A DNA stretch of 64,000 bases, taken from NCBI GenBank assembly GCA_027311065.1, contig DAICZP010000073.1, positions 29,133-93,132 of the forward strand, in the 5' to 3' direction. A program made the position numbers and the translations under genes. This stretch comes from Thiomonas sp. (GTDB taxonomy: Bacteria > Pseudomonadota > Gammaproteobacteria > Burkholderiales > Burkholderiaceae_C). The notes below the pieces were generated by a model. That model did no database searches, was not told the origin of the DNA, and saw nothing but the letters and a program-made list of their open reading frames with translations. This document shows, one piece after another, positions 31,831-41,693 of this stretch. The number at the start of each line of letters is the position of its first letter. The first letter of the stretch is position 1.

Positions 31831-32041
31831 AGTCGCCTGCGGCTGCATGATGAGCTCGAGAGCGCTCGCGCCAGTCACCTCTTTCGCCGCGGCGCGCAGC
31901 TCGGCGGGTCCGTGTATTGCCGACCAGCCAGAACCAGTCGCCGCGCCGGTTGCGGCGCTTGATGAATTCATTGCCCACGATCGAGTGGGCGGTGAAGGCG
32001 ACGTCGAGGGCGGTGATGATCGTGGACATTTCACCCACCAT
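31822..32041 (-). pseudogene. Frameshifted gene downstream of HNH lipoprotein
   Basis: A minus-strand frame begins MVGEMSTIITALDVAFTAHS and continues GNEFIKRRNRRGDWFWLVG. It then becomes arginine-rich, while the adjacent frame takes over with AELRAAAKEVTGASALELIM. The switch near 31920 suggests a one-base frameshift, and the 3' end runs into IS3-like sequence. Its ATG overlaps the HNH gene stop, so it was the fourth gene of that operon. The product is unrecognised. Confidence 0.45.
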
Positions 32042-32756
32042 ATCGATGTGAGCGACCCTGATCCGGCGTCGCGCCGACGTACTGCTTGTAGGCCGCAATC
32101 CAGTTGGTGGCGATGGCATGCTGGGCATGCTCGAGACTGATTCGCCCGCGGCAGACCATGCTGTGCAACCGGTTCTCCAGTTTGTCCTTGGCGTAGCTTC
32201 CCCAGCCGCCAATGACGTGGTGCGGTTCGGGCCAGAGGTTCTGCGGACTGTCCGGCGAGCCGCCGAGTTCCAGGCTGATGAGGTGATCCTCTTCGTAGTT
32301 GCGCAGCATGAATGCATCCTTGCCCATCTGCTGTGGGTAGCGATATCGGCGAACGCCTTCGCGTTTGAGGTTCTCCGTGTAGTGCTCGTCAGGCCGGATC
32401 GATCGGGTGTATCCGCCCGGGCGGCAGATGGTTTCACGCAGATTGGCCTGCGTCACCGCGGAATTCAGCGCACCCGGGGTCAACTGCGGGTCTGGCAGCG
32501 CATCAGCCTCCGGAAACACCAGGCCCATGCGGCCGGAATGCTGGATGTCCTGGTCGCCGCCAAGCTGTCGTTCGTAGGACTGGTCGCTGGCCCGATGGTC
32601 GAGGTAGCGCTCGCTCTCGTGGGCAGCGACGCCCCCGAGCGCATAACCCGCAGCGTGCTCAGCGATGCGGCCGAGCGCGGCGGAGTCATGGCGCTCGCAG
32701 CCAGCCAGGAGCGGGGCGGCAAGTGCCAGCATCAACGAGACGCGGTGCCCCCTCAC
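32031..32756 (-). CDS. Lipoprotein with an HNH-nuclease-like motif
   Basis: This 241-residue protein has a lipoprotein signal (LMLALAAPLLAGC, lipobox cysteine about residue 17). The C-terminal half has a histidine-rich module: EEDHLISLELGGSPDSPQNL followed by WPEPHHV. The pattern DHL-x5-GG-x6-NLWPEP recurs in HNH-endonuclease-like proteins. The GTG start overlaps the previous gene stop (GTGA). An envelope-anchored nuclease could act on incoming DNA or on competitors, but enzymatic activity is not proven by sequence. The 301-codon plus-strand ORF opposite is a shadow. Confidence 0.65.
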   Translation of the reverse strand: MRGHRVSLMLALAAPLLAGCERHDSAALGRIAEHAAGYALGGVAAHESERYLDHRASDQSYERQLGGDQDIQHSGRMGLVFPEADALPDPQLTPGALNSAVTQANLRETICRPGGYTRSIRPDEHYTENLKREGVRRYRYPQQMGKDAFMLRNYEEDHLISLELGGSPDSPQNLWPEPHHVIGGWGSYAKDKLENRLHSMVCRGRISLEHAQHAIATNWIAAYKQYVGATPDQGRSHRYGG

Positions 32757-33049
32757 GACGGAACCTCGTCGACATCCTGCGGCGCGCGCCTCGACACTGC
32801 GGCAATGGATTGCACCGCGGCGATGCACATTTTTTCGTGCGGGCGGTGGCCCGGCGCCAGAACGGATGCGTCGGCTCGCGTGGAATCGAGATCCAGCGCA
32901 CTGCGCCCGCTGCGCCCGCTGCGTCTGAGGTTTTCCTGCGCGGCGTTGATTGCCGCCAGCGCATGCGCATTGGCCTCCTGCGTTGGCGGCAGGCCAATGC
33001 GCGCCGTCGCGATGATCTGCTGAACCATGATCAGGCTGTTGGTGTGCAT
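32753..33049 (-). CDS. Hypothetical protein between YqaE-like and HNH genes
   Basis: This 98-residue protein reads MHTNSLIMVQQIIATARIGL, then NAHALAAINAAQENLRRSG and ends with a basic/polar tail. No domain is recognised. Start and stop both overlap neighbours by a few bases (ATGA and GTGA), so it belongs to a tightly coupled operon. Confidence 0.55.
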   Translation of the reverse strand: MHTNSLIMVQQIIATARIGLPPTQEANAHALAAINAAQENLRRSGRSGRSALDLDSTRADASVLAPGHRPHEKMCIAAVQSIAAVSRRAPQDVDEVPS

Positions 33050-33249
33050 CAGACGCTCCGCCGGTCGGCCAACGCCTTGGCGATCTTCTGGTCGGTCTTG
33101 TATTGGCTCAGTGCGTAGACGGCCCAGATCGTGGCTGGAATCCAGCCGATCAACGTGATCTGGAGGATCAGGCACACGATGCCTGAGATTGGCTTGCCGA
33201 TGGTGAAGAACGTCAGCCAGGGGAGCAAGAGGGCGATGAGTAGGCGCAT
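33049..33249 (-). CDS. YqaE/Pmp3-like small membrane protein
   Basis: This 66-residue protein has two transmembrane helices in the YqaE/Pmp3 (UPF0057) layout: LLIALLLPWLTFFTIGKPIS and VCLILQITLIGWIPATIWAV, ending in YALSQYK. Pmp3 proteins influence membrane potential and stress tolerance. It is the first gene of the four-gene coupled operon with the HNH lipoprotein. Confidence 0.75.
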   Translation of the reverse strand: MRLLIALLLPWLTFFTIGKPISGIVCLILQITLIGWIPATIWAVYALSQYKTDQKIAKALADRRSV

Positions 33250-33607
33250 GGTCGTTTCCAGGGCAGGTGCGTGATCTTGGTCGGAGACTTATGGGCTGAG
33301 AATGGATTGACAGACACTTCGTGTGCGGCAAAGCAGCTGGCGGAAATCTTGCCATAGTCCAGCTTCGTGACGTTCAGCCAGTTCATGTCACGCGTCCTCA
33401 GGATATGGAGCTCGGCTTTGATGCTGTTTTGCTGTGCTCGGCAGTGTCCAGGGCCCGCGATCCGGTCGAAATGGCTGGCGCATTTGCGTCTGCGGTGCAA
33501 GCTGGTCGAAGCGCATGGCGAGCCGGCGTGATCGACAAAAGCGAACGCGCGATACCGAGCACGCCGGTTGGGGGCTGACGACTCGGCCGACGCCCTCCGA
33601 GCCCGTC
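33250..33607. other. Intergenic stretch at the edge of the backbone
   Basis: Only small uncertain ORFs lie here (33213-33386 minus would give a 57-residue protein without motifs). It probably holds the promoter of the yqaE-like operon and the 3' end of the HD-GYP gene. Chromosomal backbone begins here. Confidence 0.4.
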
Positions 33608-35134
33608 CTAATGACCCGATGCCGCCGGGTCGATGTCTTGAATTCGTGCCAGGATCTGTTCATTCACGTCACGCAGTTCGGCGTTCAGAGCTGCCACCGC
33701 GTCGTCCTTTCTCGCTCGTCTTGCGTCCAGGATATTGCGTGCCACGCGATGCGCAAGGGTGTGGAGGGGCTCGATCGCCTTGAATGCGGAACGTTCTCCG
33801 AAACTCATCCGGCCTTCCGTGTCGTACCACTTGCCAAACGGGCAATGATGTTCATCCAGTAACGTCTCGCCGGTCATTGCAGCCGGGTCCTTGCCTTGCT
33901 CGGCCAGAACATGCTCGATGAAGTGAATATGTTCTTCACGCGCTTTCAGCATCAGCAGGCGGGCGCTGTCACAGTGCAGCTTGCGGATTTGAAGAAGCTT
34001 TTCATGGATCTCATGCTCGGAGTCCGCGTACTGTTTTGCGATGGACTGGAACTCGGTTTGCAAGCCACGAAACGCTTCGACGACATCGGGATCGAAGTGA
34101 CGCCCGGATCCTTCAAAAATGATCTCGGCAGCCATTGCATGCGACATGCCGGCCTTGTAGACACGACGACTGATGAGGGCATCGTAGACATCAGCCAGCG
34201 CCATGAGCCTCGCGGACATCGGAATGGCATCGCCGGCCAGCCCTTGCGGGTAGCCGCTGCCATCCCACTTTTCGTGGTGGTAGTAGACGATGTCCTTGGC
34301 CACCTTGAGAAACGGGAGGTCGACCTCGAGATCTTCCTCCGCACGCTCGATCGCTTCGCGTCCGAGGGTTGGATGGCGCTTCATGATTTCGAACTCCTGC
34401 GGCTCGTAGCGGCCTGGTTTGAGCAGGATATGGTCCGGGATGCCGACTTTGCCGATATCGTGCAGCGGAGCGCATTTGAACAGGAGTTCGATCATGCTGT
34501 CCTGGTTGAGATACGCAGCGAAGCGCGGATGAAAGCGCAGAGCTTCGGCCAGAGCGCGAACATAGCGCTGCGTGCGTCGAATGTGGTTTCCGGTTTCAAG
34601 GTCGCGTGTTTCGGCTAGCGAAGCCAGCGCGTGGATGGTCACGTCCTGCGACGCCACGACCTCAGCCGTGCGCCGCAGCACCTCGAGCTCGAGTCCGTGA
34701 TTTTGCTCGCGCAGCAGGTCCTGCATGAATTTGACACCCAGATGCGTGGCGACGCGCGCGAGCAGAATGGGCGGACTGATTGGTTTGGCGATGTAATCCG
34801 CCGCACCCAGCTCGAGCCCGAGTGTTTCGTCATGACTGTCAGACAATGAAGTCAGAAAAATGACCGGGATGTCATGTGTGCGCGGATCCGCCTTGAGGCG
34901 ACGGCAGACTTCATGGCCGTCGATGCCGGGCATGATCACGTCAAGGAGTACCAGATCTGGAACCGGGCCAGCGGCGAGCAGCTCCAGCGCGCGTTCCCCA
35001 CTGTTGGCAACCTTGACGCGGTAGCGCCCCTTGAGAAGTCCTGTCAGCAGGCTGAGGTTGTCTGGAGAGTCATCAATGGCGAGGATCGTCGGCTGCGCTG
35101 TGGGGCTTTTGTCGGCTTGAACGGTGGGTTGCAT
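33608..35134 (-). CDS. Response regulator: REC, HD-GYP phosphodiesterase, CZB zinc sensor
   Basis: This 508-residue protein has three domains. The receiver (about 15-130) has its phospho-acceptor in LVLLDVIMPGIDG. The HD-GYP c-di-GMP phosphodiesterase (about 165-360) is intact: LHDIGKVGIPDHILLKPGRY, ending in YHHEKWDGSGYPQGLAG. A C-terminal CZB zinc-binding domain (about 385-490) has HHCPFGKWYDTEG and LHTLAHRVA. CZB domains bind zinc and are known to gate c-di-GMP enzymes and chemoreceptors. The gene lies 66 bp after the giant hybrid kinase and is its likely output. Confidence 0.9.
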   Translation of the reverse strand: MQPTVQADKSPTAQPTILAIDDSPDNLSLLTGLLKGRYRVKVANSGERALELLAAGPVPDLVLLDVIMPGIDGHEVCRRLKADPRTHDIPVIFLTSLSDSHDETLGLELGAADYIAKPISPPILLARVATHLGVKFMQDLLREQNHGLELEVLRRTAEVVASQDVTIHALASLAETRDLETGNHIRRTQRYVRALAEALRFHPRFAAYLNQDSMIELLFKCAPLHDIGKVGIPDHILLKPGRYEPQEFEIMKRHPTLGREAIERAEEDLEVDLPFLKVAKDIVYYHHEKWDGSGYPQGLAGDAIPMSARLMALADVYDALISRRVYKAGMSHAMAAEIIFEGSGRHFDPDVVEAFRGLQTEFQSIAKQYADSEHEIHEKLLQIRKLHCDSARLLMLKAREEHIHFIEHVLAEQGKDPAAMTGETLLDEHHCPFGKWYDTEGRMSFGERSAFKAIEPLHTLAHRVARNILDARRARKDDAVAALNAELRDVNEQILARIQDIDPAASGH

Positions 35135-35200
35135 TTTTCGATGTTCCAGAGAGTTCGAGTCAAGATGTCAATCGGTACGGCCGCCATCGGGATGGCGGCG

Positions 35201-38200
35201 TCAGCCGATCGACTGGGCCTTCAGAACGGCGTCGATGCGATCCAGGCAGGCAAGCGCTGTGTCGTAGGCAAAGTGATGGATTGCATGTTCCAACGACTGC
35301 AAGTCAGCGCCCGGCATGCGCTGGTCGATGATTGGTTTGAGTTGCTCGAAGGTGTCGCCAGCCGCGGAATCTCCCTCGGCGAGCAGCATGCGAAGCTGAT
35401 CGCGCAAGTGCCCGTAGGCACCCTCGGGGACGGGGCGCGACGTCAGGGCCACGGGCTCGACGTCGGGAAGGTGCTCCAATCCTTCGATGACCGTTCGCAA
35501 GCCGTTGGACACCGCCTGCCAATGCACAGCGATCTGATCAGGCACGGCATGTTGGCGGCACGCCTGCTCGAGTGATGCGGCTTCGGCGCTGAGTTCTCGC
35601 GCTCCGATATTTGCAGCATTGCCTTTGAGGGTGTGCGCTTGCCGCGTGGCATTTTCATGGTCGCCGGCGCTGAGCGCTTGCCGGAACCGGGCATCAAAGT
35701 CCCGCTGCCCGTCACGAAAGGCACGCAGCATTCGACCGTAAAGCCCGGCATTTCCTGCGCAGACTGCAAGTCCCGCGGCCTCATCGATGCCTGGCAGGGC
35801 GTCGCCCCCGGGATGCACGACGGGCTGCGCCGCCGCAGGAGGCGGCGTGGCGCCGGTCGCTTTCGCCGGATGGATCCAGTGCGCCATGGTTTTGAACATC
35901 TGGTTCACATCGATTGGCTTGGCGATATGGTCGTTCATGCCGGCGTCCAGAGCTCTGAGCCGGTCTTCAGCCATCGCGTTGGCCGACAAGGCGATGATGG
36001 GCAATGTCGCCAGGCCGCTGCGCTTGCGAATTTCGCGCGTTGCCATGTAGCCGTCCATGACCGGCATCTGGCAGTCCATGAGAATCCCGTCAATGACTTG
36101 ATCGTGATCCAGGCGATCAAGCGCTTCCCTGCCGTTTTCGGCCAGGATGACCGTCATGCCAGCGCTTTGCAAAATCTCCGACACCAGCGCCTGGTTCATG
36201 TCGTTGTCTTCCACCACGAGTATGCGTGCCCCCGCCAACTGCGCGATGGCGACCTGATTCAACACGGCGCGCTCCCGCGTGCGGGTCTCCATGTCGATGT
36301 GTTTGCCAAGTGCCCCCGCAATGGCCTCCAGCAAGGTCGAGGGAGTGACGGGTTTCGTCAGGACCGAGCGCACTTCAACACCGCTGGTCTCGGCGTCCTT
36401 CATTGCCTGCTCGCGACCGAAGGCGGTGACCATCACAGTCGCTGGCGCGCCCCCCATGCGCAGGTGAAGCTCCTTGATACAGGCAATTCCGTCCATCCCC
36501 GGCATCTTCCAATCCATCAGCACGAGGTCGTAGGCGCGACCGGTGGGCGTCGTCGCTTCAATCAACTGGATGGCTTGTCGGCATCCGTTTGCGAGGTCGA
36601 CCTCGAATCCGAAGCTCTGCGCCATCGACTGCAGGATCTGGCGTGACGCGTCGTTGTCATCGACGATCAGAAGCCGCATTCCTCGCAGCTCAGCGCGTTG
36701 CAAGGTTCGCCTTGGCTGCGCGTCGATCTGGCGCTCGAAGCTGGCGTGAAAGTGGAAGGTGGAACCAAGGCCGGGCTGTGATTCGACCCAGATCGAACCC
36801 TGCATCATCTCCACCAGGGTACTGGAGATCGCGAGCCCCAGGCCCGTGCCACCATATTCGCGTGTGGTCGAGCTGTCAGCCTGGCTGAAGCTTTGGAACA
36901 ACCGGGCCTGCTGTTCCTGCGTGATTCCAATCCCGGTATCGCGGACCCAGAAATGGAGCTTGACGGTGTCTCCGACTTGCGCAACGGTTTCGACACCGAC
37001 CGTCACCTCACCCTGGTGCGTGAACTTGATGGCGTTGCTGCCGAGATTGACCAAGACCTGTGTCAAGCGCAACGGATCGCCGACCAGAGCGGTCGGAACA
37101 TCCTGCATCGGCACGAACAAAAGCTCGAGTCCCTTTTCCTCCGCACGTTTTCCCACCATCGTGGCGAGCTTGCCCATGACATCGTCAAGGCGAAAATCGA
37201 TATGTTCGAGGTTCAGGCGTCCGGCCTCGATTTTTGAGAAATCCAGGATGTCGTTGATGATGCCGAGCAGGTTTTCTCCGGCGCTGTGAATACCCTCGAC
37301 GTAGTAGCGTTGTTTATCTGTCAGGTCGGTTTGCAATGCCAGGTACGTCATGCCGGTCACGGCGTTGAGCGGAGTACGGATTTCATGCGACATGTTCGCC
37401 AGGAATACGCTCTTGGCTCGCGTGGCCGCTTCGGCGGCGAGCTTGGCCTGCTCCAGTTCGAGTTCCGCCTTGCGGCGCTGAACGATTTGCCAGAGGTCAT
37501 TGGCGATCAGTTGCAACTGACTGCTGTCGGTATCGTCATAATCCTGTGACTTGTCGCCGACCCCGACGAGCATGCGGACCTTGGTGCCGTCAATCACCGG
37601 CACGCCAAGGTGCCGGCGCAGTGGTGCGTGACCATCCGGGTGTCCCTGTGGCGAGCCAAGACAGCCGTCGTCGTTGTGGAGTGCCGGTTGCTGTGTCCGA
37701 ACTGCGTCGGCCCACACCCCGGCGCCGCCGACTGAATACTGGGTGTCATATTCAACCCGGCAAGCGTCGGATGTATTCGTCGAGCACATCTTCAGACGAA
37801 TGGTTTCCTGATCATCGCTCACGAAATGAATATGTCCGATGGTGCTCTCGGTCAGGCGGACGGCTTCATCGATGCCCAAGCGCAGGAGTTCATCTTCGGC
37901 GAGGGTTGCAGCTCTCTGGCTCAGCGTCAGCATGGCCTTCAGCCGATCGTCGCTGCGGGCGAGTTGCCGGTTTGCAATCTCGAGTCGCTGGATGAGGCCC
38001 TTGTTCGTCTGGCTTGTCGCCTCGGCAGCATTCTTTGCGTCGATCAATGCCGATTCGTACGCCTTGCGCCGGCGGATGTCGGTCGTGAATGCAATGATCC
38101 GATCGTCGCCGCCGTCGGTGGTGATGCTGTAATACAAGGTGACTTCCGCCTGGATGAGGTTCCCGTCGCGCGTGCGCTGGGTGGTTTCGAGCCGCAAGGA

Positions 38201-39715
38201 CTCTTCCGTGCGTAGCCGTTGGACAAGTGCTGCGACCTGCGCATCATCGAAGTTCGGATCGATATCCTGGATGGACATCTCGAGCAGTTCATCCGGCGCG
38301 TAACCGAGCAGGCTCGCAGCGTAGTGATTGACGTAAATGAATCTGCCCGTCGCGGCATTCGCCCAGTTGATACCGATTCCGGCCCGGTCCATCGCAAACT
38401 GGGTTTCACGCAAGCGCAGGTTTGTGGCTTGCAACTCGGCGGTGCGCTCATTGACCAGCGCTTCCAGATCGGCGCGATGGCGCATGAGCTCTTGTTGATC
38501 ACTTCGCTCCTGCGTGATGTCCCGACTGATTCCGAGCACACCGATGACCTCGCCAGCCTGTCCATAGACGGGGTTCTTCGTGGTCTTGACAAGGGCGTGA
38601 TGGCCGTCATCGGCGAAGGTGATGGTTTCCTCGTTCGTGGTGGGCTCCCCGGCGTTGATCGCAGCGAGATCATGCTTGCGAAACGCATCTGCTTGTTCTG
38701 CCGGTACGAAATCACGATCATGCTTGCCGACAATATCGCGCTCCCGATAGCCGAAAAACTTTTCGAAACTAGGGTTGCAAGCCAGATACACACCATCGCT
38801 GTCCTTGAACCACACGAGATCAGGAATGCTGTCGATGAGCGAACGCAGTAGCGCGCTTTGCCGCAAGCTCTCGCGCACCTTGAGCAGATAGCGCGTCGTC
38901 AACACCGCAAGCGTGGCCACCATCACCGCGATGAGCGCGAGCGCCGCTGTGATCTGCCAGGAGCTGACGGCGTTTTCAAACGCAATCTGGTGGTCGAGTG
39001 CTGTTTGCGCGGCGATCAGCTTGCTGCGCGTTCCCGAGTTCATGACGGTACGAACCGTGGCATCGAGCATCGGGCCTTGCCGTTCGATCACGTCGAAGTG
39101 CCGCGCCATCGACATCAGCACTCCCCGGTACTGTGGCAGGTCGGTCTGCGCACGCGCGAACATCGTGCGCGCGCGGTGACGCCAGCTTTCGGTGGTCGCT
39201 CCGGCATTCGGATCCATCCGTTCACGTACCGAACCGATGAGGATATTGGCCAGATCGTGCTGCACGTTGCGGTTGGGTCCCGCGTCGGGCAGCTTCGGCT
39301 GGAGTGCATGCATCTGAGACAAAAACGATTGCATCGACACCCGCACGACCGCGTTCAAAGCGCTGAACTTCTCGACGTTCACCTGCTCGCGGTGCGCCGC
39401 GGTGAGATACGCGTCGACAATGGTGCGAACCGGCGCTGGCAGTGCCATGGTCGATAGCGCTTGCTGCTCACGCGCCAGCAATCGGGTATCCGCACCGATG
39501 CCGTCATTGTGGGTCGCGAGCCCGAAGCGTGATGCGATGACATCGGCCTTCAAGCGCTCCTCGCCAAGCATGAGCCGCGAAAACTGTGTCTTGGCGCGAA
39601 CCAGCGCGGTTTGTTCGACTTGCCTGCGATGAAGCGCCGAGGCAAGAAAGGCAACGAGCGCAATTCCGGCCAGCATCGCAGTGCCGATGCGCAGTCGACG
39701 CAGGTTCAGCTTCAC
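35201..39715 (-). CDS. Giant hybrid sensor histidine kinase (PAS-PAS-GAF-HK-REC-REC-HPt)
   Basis: This protein has about 1,504 residues. Two transmembrane helices ([13 protein letters not shown] and [20 protein letters not shown]) enclose a roughly 260-residue helical periplasmic sensor. Two PAS domains follow ([37 protein letters not shown]), then a GAF domain with [18 protein letters not shown] start and the HisKA box ([19 protein letters not shown]). The ATPase follows ([27 protein letters not shown]), then receivers with [13 protein letters not shown] and [12 protein letters not shown], and an HPt domain ([15 protein letters not shown]-like [16 protein letters not shown]). GTG 39715 has GGAG 8 nt upstream; ATG 39772 is the alternative. 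The full phosphorelay probably feeds the HD-GYP protein. Confidence 0.88.
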   Translation of the reverse strand: MKLNLRRLRIGTAMLAGIALVAFLASALHRRQVEQTALVRAKTQFSRLMLGEERLKADVIASRFGLATHNDGIGADTRLLAREQQALSTMALPAPVRTIVDAYLTAAHREQVNVEKFSALNAVVRVSMQSFLSQMHALQPKLPDAGPNRNVQHDLANILIGSVRERMDPNAGATTESWRHRARTMFARAQTDLPQYRGVLMSMARHFDVIERQGPMLDATVRTVMNSGTRSKLIAAQTALDHQIAFENAVSSWQITAALALIAVMVATLAVLTTRYLLKVRESLRQSALLRSLIDSIPDLVWFKDSDGVYLACNPSFEKFFGYRERDIVGKHDRDFVPAEQADAFRKHDLAAINAGEPTTNEETITFADDGHHALVKTTKNPVYGQAGEVIGVLGISRDITQERSDQQELMRHRADLEALVNERTAELQATNLRLRETQFAMDRAGIGINWANAATGRFIYVNHYAASLLGYAPDELLEMSIQDIDPNFDDAQVAALVQRLRTEESLRLETTQRTRDGNLIQAEVTLYYSITTDGGDDRIIAFTTDIRRRKAYESALIDAKNAAEATSQTNKGLIQRLEIANRQLARSDDRLKAMLTLSQRAATLAEDELLRLGIDEAVRLTESTIGHIHFVSDDQETIRLKMCSTNTSDACRVEYDTQYSVGGAGVWADAVRTQQPALHNDDGCLGSPQGHPDGHAPLRRHLGVPVIDGTKVRMLVGVGDKSQDYDDTDSSQLQLIANDLWQIVQRRKAELELEQAKLAAEAATRAKSVFLANMSHEIRTPLNAVTGMTYLALQTDLTDKQRYYVEGIHSAGENLLGIINDILDFSKIEAGRLNLEHIDFRLDDVMGKLATMVGKRAEEKGLELLFVPMQDVPTALVGDPLRLTQVLVNLGSNAIKFTHQGEVTVGVETVAQVGDTVKLHFWVRDTGIGITQEQQARLFQSFSQADSSTTREYGGTGLGLAISSTLVEMMQGSIWVESQPGLGSTFHFHASFERQIDAQPRRTLQRAELRGMRLLIVDDNDASRQILQSMAQSFGFEVDLANGCRQAIQLIEATTPTGRAYDLVLMDWKMPGMDGIACIKELHLRMGGAPATVMVTAFGREQAMKDAETSGVEVRSVLTKPVTPSTLLEAIAGALGKHIDMETRTRERAVLNQVAIAQLAGARILVVEDNDMNQALVSEILQSAGMTVILAENGREALDRLDHDQVIDGILMDCQMPVMDGYMATREIRKRSGLATLPIIALSANAMAEDRLRALDAGMNDHIAKPIDVNQMFKTMAHWIHPAKATGATPPPAAAQPVVHPGGDALPGIDEAAGLAVCAGNAGLYGRMLRAFRDGQRDFDARFRQALSAGDHENATRQAHTLKGNAANIGARELSAEAASLEQACRQHAVPDQIAVHWQAVSNGLRTVIEGLEHLPDVEPVALTSRPVPEGAYGHLRDQLRMLLAEGDSAAGDTFEQLKPIIDQRMPGADLQSLEHAIHHFAYDTALACLDRIDAVLKAQSIG

Positions 39716-39945
39716 TTTGCGGTCTCCGAAACGTGCCCAGTCATGGACTGGACGGGCGTGAGGTGGGTGCATTGGCACGCGGTGCGGGAATTCGCTCCCG
39801 TCCGGGTTGCCCGCAGGGATCTTACCGAGACCCTGGCAACGGATGGACGTTCCATGTCTTCCTGGTTTCAAATCGATCTGCTACAAACCGGTCGGACGCG
39901 CGTCGCGCGTCGTCAACTGGCGCGACGGTGCGCCGAAGGACCATC

Positions 39946-40347
39946 ATGGGACTATTTTCTGAAGCATTGTCGGCGTTCACTGGCGCCGAAGCGGGTGGCC
40001 AGGGTTCCCTGGTCGATGAGGCGATGTCAATCATCCAGAACCAGCCAGGGGGGCTTGGGGGACTGCTGCAGCAGTTCGAGTCGCAGGGACTCGGCGGGGT
40101 GGTGCAGTCGTGGGTGGGTTCGGGCCAGAACCAGCCTGTCACCGCCGACGCCGTCCAGCAGGTCTTGGGCAACGACACCGTGCAACAGCTGGCGGACAAA
40201 CTCGGCATTGATCCATCCCAGGCAGCGGCGGGGTTGTCGCAGGTGCTGCCGCACCTGGTTGATCACTTGACTCCCGGAGGGCAGATTCCGGATGGTGGCC
40301 TGCTGGCGGAAGGACTCAGCGCGTTCAAGAGCAAGTTTCTCGGCTGA
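39946..40347 (+). CDS. yidB: YidB/DUF937 family protein
   Basis: This 133-residue protein matches DUF937: MGLFSEALSAFTGAEAGGQG, LLQQFESQGLGGVVQSWVGS, VLGNDTVQQLADKLGIDPSQ and a C-terminal GLLAEGLSAFKSKFLG. The family folds into helical bundles, and its function is unknown. The ATG has AAGGA 5 nt upstream; the ORF-track extension overlapping the kinase promoter is not coding. Confidence 0.88.
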   Translation: MGLFSEALSAFTGAEAGGQGSLVDEAMSIIQNQPGGLGGLLQQFESQGLGGVVQSWVGSGQNQPVTADAVQQVLGNDTVQQLADKLGIDPSQAAAGLSQVLPHLVDHLTPGGQIPDGGLLAEGLSAFKSKFLG

Positions 40348-40426
40348 GATTCAGTGGGCGGCGCCATGTGTTGGAATTGACCGACACCACGACCGAGGAT
40401 CGAGAGCTAACTCGTGTGATCACCCG

Positions 40427-40448
40427 AGAAGACGCGGGAGCGTCTTCT
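40427..40448 (+). terminator. Hairpin between yidB and benE
   Basis: AGAAGACGC-GGGA-GCGTCTTCT is a 9-bp perfect stem with a tetraloop. It has no long T-run, but its place between convergent genes suggests a bidirectional terminator. Confidence 0.55.
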
Positions 40449-40468
40449 TGAGGAGACCGGACTATGTG

Positions 40469-41653
40469 TCATTTGTGATGACGCTTGAGTGAACGGCTGA
40501 ATGGCCGCAGCAGCAGCGTTGCGGCAAGGCCGGCGAGCAGTCCCCAGAACGCGCTGCCGAGGCTGAACACCGTGATCCCGGAGGCGGTGAGCAGAAATGT
40601 GACCATTGCGGCGTCACGCTCGGCCGGATCGGCGAGCGCGCCATGCAGGCTGGCGCCGATGGTGCCGAGCAGCGCCAGGCCGGCAACGGCGCTGATCAAG
40701 GCCGACGGAAACGCGGCCAGGAGCGCTGCCATGGTGGCGCCGAAGACGCCGGTGAGAAGGTAGAACAGACCGGCCCACACCGATGCGCGCCAGCGCTGCG
40801 CCGGGTCGGGATGCGCGTTCGGACTCATGCAGATCGCCGCGGTAATCGCCGCCAGATTGAAGGAGAAGCCGCCGAATGGAGCAAGCAGCAACCCGGCCAC
40901 GCCGGTGGCACCGATCAGCGGGGATGACGCGACCCGGTAGCCGTTGCTGCGCAACACGATCAATCCAGGCATGTTTTGCGACGCCATGGTGACCAGGAAC
41001 AGCGGCACGCCGACCCCCAGCACCACGCTGGTGTTCCACTGCGGCCAGGTCATGTTCGGTTGCGCCAACTGGAACTGCACGGACCCGAGGTGCAATTGAC
41101 CTAGCAGACCCGCGACGGCGGCTCCCGCAGCGAGGGTCAGCGGCACCGCGTAGCGGGGTGCCCAACGGCGCCCCAGCAGGAAGGCAAGCACCGCGATGCC
41201 GACGAGCAGCCGGTGATTGCCGAACAGGCCGAACAGGTCGATGCCGAACTGCAGCAATACGCCGGCAAGCATCGCCGAAGCCACGCTGGCCGGTACGCGA
41301 CGCATCAGACGCTCGAACGTTCCGCTGAAGCCGACCAGCGCGGTGAGGGCGGCCGCGAATGCAAACGCAGCCACTGCTTGCGACATGGGCACACCGCGCA
41401 GTGCACCGACCAGCAAGGCGGCGCCAGGGGTGGACCACGCCGTCAGGATCGGTGCCCGGGTTGCCACCGACAGCCCGATGCATGTGACCCCCATGCCCAG
41501 ACCCAGCGCCCACAGCCATGAGGCGACCTCCGCAGGCGTGGCACCCGCGGTGCGTGCAGCCTCGAATACGATCGGTGCGGAGCTGGTATAGCCGACCAGC
41601 ACCGCGATCAGGCCGGCGCTCAGCAGCGACGGCGACAACCAGTTTTTAAGCAT
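40469..41653 (-). CDS. benE: BenE-family benzoate/purine-like transporter
   Basis: This 394-residue inner-membrane protein has about twelve hydrophobic segments and BenE signatures. They include SAGLIAVLVGYTSSAPIVFE, APILTAWSTPGAALLVGA, MASQNMPGLIVLRSNGY, and FGGFSFNLAAITAAICMSPN followed by AHPDP. BenE proteins import benzoate by proton symport. No benzoate catabolic genes are nearby, so the substrate may differ. The start MLKNWLSPSLL is chosen over the longer ORF. Confidence 0.9.
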   Translation of the reverse strand: MLKNWLSPSLLSAGLIAVLVGYTSSAPIVFEAARTAGATPAEVASWLWALGLGMGVTCIGLSVATRAPILTAWSTPGAALLVGALRGVPMSQAVAAFAFAAALTALVGFSGTFERLMRRVPASVASAMLAGVLLQFGIDLFGLFGNHRLLVGIAVLAFLLGRRWAPRYAVPLTLAAGAAVAGLLGQLHLGSVQFQLAQPNMTWPQWNTSVVLGVGVPLFLVTMASQNMPGLIVLRSNGYRVASSPLIGATGVAGLLLAPFGGFSFNLAAITAAICMSPNAHPDPAQRWRASVWAGLFYLLTGVFGATMAALLAAFPSALISAVAGLALLGTIGASLHGALADPAERDAAMVTFLLTASGITVFSLGSAFWGLLAGLAATLLLRPFSRSLKRHHK

Positions 41654-41693
41654 CGCGCGTGATCTTTGTGCAGAAGTGTGACGCACGCGTGCA

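Noticed and set aside
32118-33023. 301-codon plus-strand ORF
   Set aside because: Antisense to the coupled HNH lipoprotein operon, which has a lipobox and overlapping starts and stops.
33213-33386. 57-codon minus-strand ORF ([12 protein letters not shown] start)
   Set aside because: No Shine-Dalgarno, no motif, and it overlaps the YqaE-like gene start.
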